Shown here piece after piece: positions 57,568 through 64,000 of a stretch of 64,000 bases of DNA; the first letter of the stretch is position 1; each line of letters begins with the position of its first letter. The notes beneath the pieces were generated by a model. That model had not been told where the DNA came from and searched no databases. It was given only the letters and a program-made list of their open reading frames with translations. A program made the translations under genes and the position numbers. Source of the DNA: Bifidobacteriaceae bacterium (GTDB lineage Bacteria > Actinomycetota > Actinomycetes > Actinomycetales > WQXJ01); assembly GCA_031270825.1 (NCBI GenBank), contig JAISXH010000038.1, positions 29,139 to 93,138 on the forward strand, given 5' to 3'.

Positions 57568-58626
57568 ATGATCGGAACCACGGTGCCAGCCCCCGACCTC
57601 GGCCTTGGGATCGATGTGGGCGCGTCCAAGATCCAGCTCGGCGTGATCGACGCCGAAGGCGCCGTGCTGCGGCGAGCCCACCTATCGCCTTGGCACTACT
57701 CCAAAATGGAGGACAACCTGGCGAACCTGATGGATCGGCTCGACGGACTAATGGGCGGCTATGAGCGCCACCGTTTCCACGACATCGGCGTCGGACTGCC
57801 GGGAACTGTTGATTCGGTGACGGGCGTGGTCTCTTACACTCCCAATCTGCGCTGGTTCGACCTGCCGCTTGGGCCGATGCTGACCGAGCGGACGGGTCTC
57901 GGCGTCCATCTGGTCCAGGACACGGCGGCGGCGGCCTGGGGTGAATACCTGTACGGCGCCGGGCAGGGATTGAAGAACATCGCCTGCATCACCATCGGTT
58001 CGGGAGTGGCCTGCGGGATGGTGATCGGCGGCGAGTTGTATGGCGGCGCCAGGCACACGGCGGGCGAGATCGGCCACCTGCGCGTCGCCGATGAGTCGCT
58101 GGTCTGCGGCTGCGGCGGTCGCGGCTGCCTGGAGGCGGGCGGATCCGGGCTCGGTCTGGTCAAGATTTTCGAGCGCAACGCCAAAGCTCTCGGTGTCGAG
58201 CCGCGCAGGTTCCAAGATTGGCCCGAGGAACACCCTGACGAGCAGCTTGACCAGCAGCTTTACCGGCAGCCTGAAGGCCAGCCGAAGGACCGGTTCAACC
58301 AGGGGCCGAACGCTCACGCCATCTTCGAGGCGGCCAAACGGGGCGACGATCTGTGCCTGAAGTCGATCGCCGAAATGGTCGAGAACCTGGCCTTGGGGCT
58401 TTCCGTGGTGGCGACGACCCTGGCGCCCGACGCGCTGATCCTGTCTGGCGGCCTGTCGCGCGAACGTGAGTTGTTGATCGAGCCGCTGATGGAGCGGACC
58501 CGGGCCATCTCCTATCACACGGTGGTGGAAAACGTCCGTTTGGCGCCGGCCGCACTGGGCGCCGACGCGCCGCTGGTGGGCGCCGCCGCCCTCTACCTCT
58601 CAAGCGAGTACGGCGGAGCGCGATAG
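57568..58626 (+). CDS. ROK-family sugar kinase
   Basis: 352 aa from ATG 57568. LGIDVGASKIQLGVIDAEG (phosphate loop), GVGLPGTVDS, QDTAAAAWGEY with catalytic Asp, the His in HTAGEIGHL and the zinc-type motif CGCGGRGCLE. No HTH is present, so it is a kinase (glucokinase-like), not a repressor. Residues ~218-252 carry a Gln/Pro-rich insert (DEQLDQQLYRQPEGQP) absent from most ROK kinases. It ends 13 bases before a true terminator. Confidence 0.9.
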   Translation: MIGTTVPAPDLGLGIDVGASKIQLGVIDAEGAVLRRAHLSPWHYSKMEDNLANLMDRLDGLMGGYERHRFHDIGVGLPGTVDSVTGVVSYTPNLRWFDLPLGPMLTERTGLGVHLVQDTAAAAWGEYLYGAGQGLKNIACITIGSGVACGMVIGGELYGGARHTAGEIGHLRVADESLVCGCGGRGCLEAGGSGLGLVKIFERNAKALGVEPRRFQDWPEEHPDEQLDQQLYRQPEGQPKDRFNQGPNAHAIFEAAKRGDDLCLKSIAEMVENLALGLSVVATTLAPDALILSGGLSRERELLIEPLMERTRAISYHTVVENVRLAPAALGADAPLVGAAALYLSSEYGGAR

Positions 58627-58638
58627 CATCTTGGCCAA

Positions 58639-58666
58639 GACGGCGACCATTCGCCGTCGGTTTTTT
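58639..58666 (+). terminator. Rho-independent terminator after the ROK kinase
   Basis: GACGGCGA, loop CCAT, TCGCCGTC, followed by GG and six T. Best terminator in the window, and it separates the importer operon from the LacI gene. Confidence 0.9.
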
Positions 58667-58688
58667 GTCGGCTCATGGGAAGGGTGAA

Positions 58689-59822
58689 ATGCGACCCACG
58701 ATCAAGGACATCGCCAAGCAGGTCGGCGTCAGCTCGAACACCGTTTCCAAGGTGATGACTGGCAAAGGGCGGGTCTCCGAGGCGACCCGCCAGCGGGTGC
58801 TGGAGGCTGCCGCGGCGCTGGGCTATTCGCCCAACCGGTCGGCCAGGGCGCTGTCGCGACGGGCTCTGTCGATAGCCGCCGTCTACCCGGTCGAGCCGGC
58901 GGACTTCTATTCGCACATCGCCCGGGGGATCGCCCAACAGGCCGCTGAGCTGGTCGATTACGGCTGCACCGTGACCACCCACACCTATCCCTCGATCGAG
59001 ACGCCGCTGGCCCTGGGGCAGGTCTTGGCTGGCGTCTTGAAGGACCGTCCGGACGGTTTGATCCTGACCTGTTCGCATCGTTTCGAGGAGTGCCGCGAGG
59101 TCCTGGAGGAATTCCACGCCGCCAACATCCCGATCTTCTACGCCACCATCTTCGGCGACATGATTCCCGGGGTGGTTGGCGGGGTCCGGACGGACACCTA
59201 TTCTGCGGGGCGGATCGCCGCCCAATTCCTAGGCCTGACCATGCGGTCGCGCCGGGCTGGGGCCGGAGAAGCCGAAGGAGCGGAAGGAGCAGAGGGGGCG
59301 GAAGGGACAGACAGGGTCGATGCCGACCGTTCGGCGCCGCGCCGGGTCGCCCTGATGGTGGGGGAGAAGCACCTGTTGGTTTACCGCGAGTGCATCGACG
59401 GCTTCAGCGCCCAAGCGGCCAGCTCGGGGATCGAAGTGGCGGCCGTCTCGGAGACGTTCGGACGCGAAGACATGGCCTACGAGGCCGCCGCCGAATTGTT
59501 CGGTGGCGGCGCGGACGTCGACGGCATCTACGTCACCTCGCACAATTCAGTTGGCGTGTGCCAGTACCTCGAGGACCACGGCCTGGCCGGACAGGTCTCC
59601 GTGATCGGCCACGACTTGTTTCCCAAGCTGAACCAGAAACTGGAATCGGGCACCCTGACGGCCACGTTGTTCCAGTCGCAGGGCATCCAAGGCTACGATG
59701 CCGTGCGCATGGCGGTCGAGTCCTTGGAGTCCGGCGCCATGGCGCGCAGGCCGACCATCCGCCTGGTCGCCCCCCGATTGGTGCTGCCCTGCATGATCTC
59801 GGCCTTCCCCGATTACTGCTAA
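58689..59822 (+). CDS. LacI-family transcription regulator
   Basis: 377 aa from ATG 58689 with GGAAGGGTG upstream. N-terminal LacI HTH TIKDIAKQVGVSSNTVSKVM and hinge SPNRSARALSRR, then a periplasmic-binding-like domain ending VSVIGHDLFPKLNQ and LESGTLTATLFQSQGIQGYD. Such domains resemble the xylose/ribose-binding CcpA group. An Ala/Glu/Gly-rich insert (AGEAEGAEGAEGAEG, ~198-215) interrupts it. Probably controls the importer and hydrolase operons; the shared word AACGTTGAG upstream of both may be its operator. Confidence 0.92.
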   Translation: MRPTIKDIAKQVGVSSNTVSKVMTGKGRVSEATRQRVLEAAAALGYSPNRSARALSRRALSIAAVYPVEPADFYSHIARGIAQQAAELVDYGCTVTTHTYPSIETPLALGQVLAGVLKDRPDGLILTCSHRFEECREVLEEFHAANIPIFYATIFGDMIPGVVGGVRTDTYSAGRIAAQFLGLTMRSRRAGAGEAEGAEGAEGAEGTDRVDADRSAPRRVALMVGEKHLLVYRECIDGFSAQAASSGIEVAAVSETFGREDMAYEAAAELFGGGADVDGIYVTSHNSVGVCQYLEDHGLAGQVSVIGHDLFPKLNQKLESGTLTATLFQSQGIQGYDAVRMAVESLESGAMARRPTIRLVAPRLVLPCMISAFPDYC

Positions 59823-60226
59823 CGACGCGACCGACCCTGGCGCCGGCGACGGCGTCGTCGCCAGACGAGGGTTGACGATCGGGGCCGAGCCTGAATCCGC
59901 CGACGTGATCGGCCCCGGCGGCGCCGGCTGCGGAGTAGCGCTTGGGCAGCCCGGAGACGCGGACCGGGACGCCAGACGGCATCGCCGAAATGGCCTCCCG
60001 GCCCGGGCGAGAACCCGGCCGTCGCGGACCCCGCGAACCGCGAAAATCACTGTCCCGAAGCTGGTCGGACCGTTGACACCGGCACTGGGCCGCCGATACG
60101 ATTGTGGCTGTCGGGTGAACGTTGAGTCACCAGACATGAAACCCCAATGCGGGGCCGGTTTGGCCATAGATCGCGAAGTGGCGCGGCCTTCGTCCCCGCG
60201 ACCCCGCGACAACTAAGGAGGCGCCG
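59823..60226. other. Intergenic region with terminator-like hairpin and candidate promoter
   Basis: No gene seen. GGCGACG-GCGT-CGTCGCC at 59845-59862 could end the LacI transcript. TTGACA (60073-60078), 18 bases, TACGAT (60097-60102) is a good sigma-70-like promoter, with AACGTTGAG at 60118-60126 just beyond it in an operator-like place. AAGGAGG before 60227 is a strong ribosome site. Confidence 0.6.
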
Positions 60227-61207
60227 ATGCCGTTCGACTATTCGGCCGTGCGCGGCTTCAACTACCAGCCCAGTTGGGGCACCACCAGCCTAGAGAACTG
60301 GGTCTATTTCGATCCCGCGCTGTTCGAGTTGGAGCTGCGCCGGGGCAAGGCCTATTTTCCCAAGTTCAACGCCGTGCGCTACTGGCTGAGCTGGGACGCC
60401 TACTTCCGGCGGCCAGAGAAGTTCAAAGCCGATTTCGAGACCGCGTTGGCGATCGCCGACTCGCTCGGCCTCAAAGTGGTGCCGTGCCTGTTGAACCGCT
60501 GGCACGATCCGTCCGGTCACGACAACGGCGGGGTGTACCTGGAGAACTTCTTGCTGCCGGAATCGTGGGGCTACTACCGGCCGGAGTATCAGGCCTACGT
60601 GGAGGACCTGGCGGCCACTTTCCGGGCCGATCCGCGCATCATGGTCTGGGACATCTGCAACGAGCCGTTTGCGGTGGTCGATGTGAACGAGCGGACCAAG
60701 CCCCTGATCGACGCCGAGATGATCTGGCTGACCGAACTGTTCGAGGCGATCAAAGAGCATGACGATGTGACGCCGGTCAGCGTCTCGGGCCACCCCAACC
60801 ATGGCCGGGAGGGACTGGAACGGCTCATCCCGCTCAGCGACGTGCTTCTGATCCATCCCTATTACCAGGTGCCCAACGAGAGAGTCGAGAGTCCCGATGA
60901 CCGGGCGGACTTCGTCGAGGAGGTCGCCATGATGGTCGATGTCGGCCGCGAGGCGGGGTTGCCCCTGCTGGTGACCGAAACCTGCTGGGGCTCCGAATCG
61001 GACGAAGTACGAGTCTCCAACTTGCGTTTCACGCTTGGCACACTGGCCCGTCAGGGATTGGGCTTCATGCCCTATTCACTGCACTATTCGCGGATCGCCG
61101 ACCTGCACCAGAGCGTCGACGGCTATGTCGGCGTCCCCGGCTACGCGGCCTTCATCAGCAAAGACGGCTCTATCCGACCGGGCCACGAAGCCTACAACGA
61201 GTTCTAA
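60227..61207 (+). CDS. GH-A-fold glycoside hydrolase (endo-acting, annotated in relatives as beta-xylanase/cellulase-like), paralog 1
   Basis: 326 aa from ATG 60227. No signal peptide, so cytoplasmic. Barrel enzyme of the GH5-like clan A: RGFNYQPSWGTTSLENWVYF, VWDICNEPF where Glu would be acid/base, and TETCWGS where Glu would be nucleophile. Close relative of the gene at 62407. Cytoplasmic hydrolases in sugar-importer clusters usually degrade imported oligosaccharides. The exact GH family is not certain. Confidence 0.78.
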   Translation: MPFDYSAVRGFNYQPSWGTTSLENWVYFDPALFELELRRGKAYFPKFNAVRYWLSWDAYFRRPEKFKADFETALAIADSLGLKVVPCLLNRWHDPSGHDNGGVYLENFLLPESWGYYRPEYQAYVEDLAATFRADPRIMVWDICNEPFAVVDVNERTKPLIDAEMIWLTELFEAIKEHDDVTPVSVSGHPNHGREGLERLIPLSDVLLIHPYYQVPNERVESPDDRADFVEEVAMMVDVGREAGLPLLVTETCWGSESDEVRVSNLRFTLGTLARQGLGFMPYSLHYSRIADLHQSVDGYVGVPGYAAFISKDGSIRPGHEAYNEF

Positions 61208-61227
61208 CCGATCAGGAGGAGCGGTCC

Positions 61228-61491
61228 ATGACTATCCCGGTCTCGCCAATCGGCGCCGAGGGCTTGGCCCTGGCGCGGGCGGCCATCAAGAAGCACATCG
61301 GCACGTATAAGCGGTACGCGACACCACCAGACGAGCGCCTGGCCGCGGCTGCGGCGATCAGCGCCTTGCAGGCCGAGATCGCGGCGGCCAAGGCCGCCGA
61401 TCCGGACCTGGCGCAGGACAACAACCAGTTCGACTACTGGCGTCCGATCGCGGTCGCGCCGGTGTTCGTCGGCGTCAAGGGCGCCGATTGA
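61228..61491 (+). CDS. Small Ala-rich protein in hydrolase operon, unknown function
   Basis: 87 aa from ATG 61228, with AGGAGCGG upstream. Mostly helical, with AARAAIKKHIG-type and AAAISALQAEIAAAK segments, ending PIAVAPVFVGVKGAD. No known domain. Its stop overlaps the next start (TTG 61488), so it is translated with the DUF1080 gene. Could be a small subunit or partner of it. Confidence 0.65.
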   Translation: MTIPVSPIGAEGLALARAAIKKHIGTYKRYATPPDERLAAAAAISALQAEIAAAKAADPDLAQDNNQFDYWRPIAVAPVFVGVKGAD

Positions 61492-62366
61492 GCGGGCGAG
61501 CGGCGCCAGACCGCTCTGAAGGGCAGGAATACGAATTCGGGCCCTGGCAAGACCTCTTCAACGGGCGGGACTTGTCGGGCTGGCGGCCCATCCCGCGGAC
61601 GCCGGCACCGATGTACCCGGGCGGGCCCTACCACGCGGACGTGTACCCGGGTTATGCCGAAAAGTGTGGCACGACATCGGGCAAATGGGAGGTCAGCGGG
61701 GGCGCCATCGTCGGCGGGCAGGAACCTCCGGGCGGCCTGGGCGCCTACTTGCTGTCTGAAGCGGTCTTCGGCGACTTCGAGCTGACCTTCGAGATCAAAC
61801 CCGACTGGCCGGCGGACACGGGCGTCATCTTGCGCGCCACAGAGTTGGGATCGCAAGGCTTCCAAGTGTTGGTGGACCACCGGCAATCGGGCGGGATCGG
61901 CGGGTTCTACGGCAACGGGATCGGCGGGTTCCACGCCTTGGCCTTCAACGTCGACGTTAGCCGGGACCAGGCGGGCCGCCCGACGGCGCTGGTCGTGGAG
62001 GACCCGAAAACCACCCGCGAGCCGGTGACCGCCGCCAAACGGGCGCTGTTGCGCCACATCCCACGGCCGGAAGACTTCCTGGCGGCCTGGCGGTGGGGCG
62101 ATTGGAACCGCCTGACGGTCCGCTGCGTGGGCCGCTATCCGATGCTGACCAGCTACTTGGGCGACTTGAAGCTCTACGAGTTGGACACCGGAATGATCGA
62201 TTGGCCCGATTACGACCGCGAGGCGACGGCGGGGCTGCTCGGCCGGGAAGGCCACATCGCCCTGGAGGTCCACGACAACGACCCGGGTTTGGGCGACGGC
62301 CGTTGGGGTCCAGGCGCCGTGGTGCGCTGGCGCAACATCGCCCTCAGGTCAGTCGTGACCGGCTGA
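61488..62366 (+). CDS. DUF1080 (3-keto-disaccharide hydrolase-like) domain protein
   Basis: 292 aa from TTG 61488, overlapping the previous stop by 4 bases. The DUF1080 beta-sandwich pattern is clear: WQDLFNGRDLSGWR, SGKWEVSGGAIVGGQE, FGDFELTFEIKPDWPADTGV and a final VRWRNIALR. DUF1080 proteins include 3-keto-glycoside hydrolases and lamin-G-like binding domains. No signal peptide. With an SDR and two glycosidases in the cluster, keto-sugar cleavage is possible but unproven. Confidence 0.82.
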   Translation: MSGRAAPDRSEGQEYEFGPWQDLFNGRDLSGWRPIPRTPAPMYPGGPYHADVYPGYAEKCGTTSGKWEVSGGAIVGGQEPPGGLGAYLLSEAVFGDFELTFEIKPDWPADTGVILRATELGSQGFQVLVDHRQSGGIGGFYGNGIGGFHALAFNVDVSRDQAGRPTALVVEDPKTTREPVTAAKRALLRHIPRPEDFLAAWRWGDWNRLTVRCVGRYPMLTSYLGDLKLYELDTGMIDWPDYDREATAGLLGREGHIALEVHDNDPGLGDGRWGPGAVVRWRNIALRSVVTG

Positions 62367-62406
62367 TACGCAGACAAACTATCTCGAATCCAAGAAAGGA
62401 TCCCCA

Positions 62407-63384
62407 ATGATCGACTGTTCGGCGGTGCGCGGTTTCAACTATCAACCCAGCCGCGGCACCACCAGCCTGGAGAACTGGTACTACTTCGACGCCGACCTGT
62501 GGGAACTGGAGTTGCGGCGAGGCAAAGACCTTTTCCCCGGTTTCAACATGGTCCGCTACTGGCTCAGCTGGGACGCCTACGCGCGCCGTCCGGAGCAGTT
62601 CAAGGCCAACTTCGAGCGCTCTCTGCAAATCGCCGACCAGTTGGGAATCAAGGTGATGCCGTGTCTGTTCAACCGCTGGCACGACGTCTCCGGCTATGAC
62701 AACGGCGGCGTCTACACGGAGAACATCGCGCTGCCCGAGGCCTGGGCCTATTACCGGACCAAGTACGCCGATTTCGTGGCCGATCTGGCGGCGGACCACG
62801 TCGCCGACGGGCGGATCGCGATCTGGGACATCTGCAACGAACCCTATTCGTACACGGATCTGAACGAGCGCACTTGGCCCCTTGTGGCGCCGGAGACGGA
62901 ATGGTTGACCGAGGCCTATCAAATCCTCAAGCGGCACGATCCGGACACTCCGGTCGGGGTTTCGATCCACCAGCACCACGAACGCGCCGGCATGGAATGG
63001 ATCACCCCGATCAGCGACATCCTCCTGGTCCACCCCTACTTCATCTGCACACCCGAGCAGATCTTCGACCAGGACCACCGCGACGACTACACCGCCCGGG
63101 TGGACCGCATGGTCGCCTACGGCAAAGAGGTCGGCAAACAGTTGCTGGCCACCGAGACCTGCTGGGGCGCGCTGCGCGACGAGGACCGGGTCGAGATCCT
63201 GCGGTTCACCCTGGGGGTGCTGTCCGAACGCGGGATCGGCTTCCTGGCGCACGCGCTGCACTACTCCTTGGTGGCGGATCTGCACAATCCGGAGGACGGG
63301 TCGGTCGGCCATTCCTACAACCTGGCCTTCACCACCAAGACCGGCGCCATGCGCCCCGGCCACGAGATTTTCAACCAGTTCTGA
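62407..63384 (+). CDS. GH-A-fold glycoside hydrolase, paralog 2
   Basis: 325 aa from ATG 62407 with AAAGGA upstream. Strongly similar to the protein at 60227 over its whole length (RGFNYQPSRGTTSLENWYYF, NRWHDVSGYDNGGVY, WDICNEP, TETCWG), so the pair arose by tandem duplication with two genes placed between. The acid/base and nucleophile Glu are kept. Differences around YSYTDLNERTWPL and HQHHERAG may change specificity. No signal peptide. Confidence 0.8.
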   Translation: MIDCSAVRGFNYQPSRGTTSLENWYYFDADLWELELRRGKDLFPGFNMVRYWLSWDAYARRPEQFKANFERSLQIADQLGIKVMPCLFNRWHDVSGYDNGGVYTENIALPEAWAYYRTKYADFVADLAADHVADGRIAIWDICNEPYSYTDLNERTWPLVAPETEWLTEAYQILKRHDPDTPVGVSIHQHHERAGMEWITPISDILLVHPYFICTPEQIFDQDHRDDYTARVDRMVAYGKEVGKQLLATETCWGALRDEDRVEILRFTLGVLSERGIGFLAHALHYSLVADLHNPEDGSVGHSYNLAFTTKTGAMRPGHEIFNQF

Positions 63385-63459
63385 TCGGTCGGCCTGGCGG
63401 CCAGGCCGAAACGGGGCCTGGCGCGCCCGCCGGCGGCAATGGACCTGGTAGCATCATCC

Positions 63460-63478
63460 CTTGCCGCGATGCGGCAAG
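63460..63478. terminator. 8-bp stem-loop after the hydrolase operon
   Basis: CTTGCCGC-GAT-GCGGCAAG, just before tRNA-Val. No U-tract; could end the operon. Confidence 0.4.
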
Positions 63479-63484
63479 CCGAAA

Positions 63485-63556
63485 GGGCCGTTGGCGCAGC
63501 GGTAGCGCGCTTCCTTCACACGGAAGAGGTCACTGGTTCGATCCCAGTACGGCCCA
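63485..63556 (+). tRNA. tRNA-Val (CAC)
   Basis: 72 bases, plus strand. Acceptor GGGCCGT pairs with ACGGCCC, discriminator A. Anticodon stem-loop CTTCCTTCACACGGAAG gives CAC. Almost the same body as the tRNA-Val(GAC) at 52454, differing in anticodon and T-arm. CCA not encoded. Confidence 0.93.
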
Positions 63557-63609
63557 CCCGAATGTCCTTCCTCGAATCGCCGACCCGCGCCTAAGTGGCG
63601 GAGTCTCGT

Positions 63610-64000
63610 CTAGCCGAGTTCCCAGATGGCGCTGAGGGGAAGGGCTCTAAGGCCTTCGCCGAACGGCAGGGTTTGCTCGCCGAGGTAGAGGACGTAGCCG
63701 GCGAGCATCCGACGTCCCACCTTGGCCTGGAGGTGGCGCAGGCCGCCGAAGTCGGCGTTCGAGACCGACTGGGCCGCCTTGATCTCGATCCCGATGATCT
63801 CCTGACGGCGGTTCTGCAGGACTATGTCGACTTCGGCTTGATCCTGGGTGCGGTAGTGGTACAAGTCCACAGTCTGGTCACACCAGGTGGCCTGACGGGC
63901 CAATTCCATCGCGGCGAACGCCTCCAGGATCCCGCCGATGTCGCTGGTGAACGCTCCGAGGCTGGATTCGTCTTGGCCGAGAAGGGCGCAGGCGATCCCG
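63610..64000 (-). CDS. DUF4143-domain ATPase, C-terminal fragment (cut by window edge)
   Basis: Minus strand, open to the right window edge; about 130 codons seen. GIACALLGQDESSLGAF, GGILEAFAAMELARQ, LYHYRTQDQAEVDIVLQNRR, IIGIEIKAAQSVSNADFGGL and VLYLGEQTLPFGEGLRALPL are typical of the DUF4143 nuclease-like C-terminal domain of AAA+ ATPases. The D, E-x-K pattern of the nuclease fold is present. The N-terminal ATPase part must lie beyond the window. Function of such proteins is poorly known. Confidence 0.85.
   Translation of the reverse strand, partial: GIACALLGQDESSLGAFTSDIGGILEAFAAMELARQATWCDQTVDLYHYRTQDQAEVDIVLQNRRQEIIGIEIKAAQSVSNADFGGLRHLQAKVGRRMLAGYVLYLGEQTLPFGEGLRALPLSAIWELG

Overview
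This window comes from a high-GC Gram-positive bacterium, almost certainly an actinomycete. The order hrcA-dnaJ-rsmE-HIT-phoH-ybeY-corC-era-leuA is the usual actinobacterial one. A CIRCE operator, an actinobacterial leucine leader peptide, a class II DAHP synthase and a PPi-type phosphofructokinase support this. I cannot fix the genus. No rRNA and no intact transposase were seen.

1-19.5 kb is mostly core genome. It holds the end of a SUF cluster (sufS end, sufU, DUF59), the heat-shock pair hrcA/dnaJ, the rsmE to era block, a membrane-anchored alpha/beta hydrolase, leuA with its leader, an acyltransferase, PPi-PFK and a copper-type P-ATPase.

19.5-24.2 kb is a degraded accessory island. Pieces of a three-Cys-motif pair (truncated DUF5131 gene and split tcmP) flank a VapBC module, a composite pseudogene and a RelBE-like module with a frameshifted toxin. 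Next to it lies a non-coding array of twelve 21-bp repeats, three reversed and nine forward, with 31/42-bp spacing.

24.2-31.3 kb carries class II DAHP synthase, a SipW-type signal peptidase with three candidate SipW-dependent surface proteins separated by hairpin repeats, and citrate synthase. 31.3-36.5 kb is mostly decaying: a frameshifted secreted protein, an intact NhaD-like antiporter, an IS3 transposase scrap, a frameshifted acyltransferase and a truncated HsdR-like helicase.

36.7-52.3 kb is a sugar-acid utilisation region: SDR, UxuA, a DeoC-like aldolase, an acetoacetate-decarboxylase-family protein, a ferredoxin-nitroreductase, an FGGY kinase, KDG kinase, KDPG aldolase, an IclR regulator, an alcohol dehydrogenase, an enolase-superfamily dehydratase, an ABC importer and a phosphotriesterase-like hydrolase. 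Together they could take hexonates or uronates to KDG, KDPG, pyruvate and glyceraldehyde-3-phosphate. Three promoter regions share an RTTC-N8-GAAC palindrome, a candidate IclR operator.

52.4-63.4 kb, after three tRNAs, is a carbohydrate cluster: ABC importer, NAD-binding epimerase-like protein, ROK kinase, LacI regulator, two paralogous GH-A-fold hydrolases and a DUF1080 protein. Neither importer has a local ATPase gene, so a shared ATPase encoded elsewhere is implied. The window ends with tRNA-Val(CAC) and the end of a DUF4143 ATPase.
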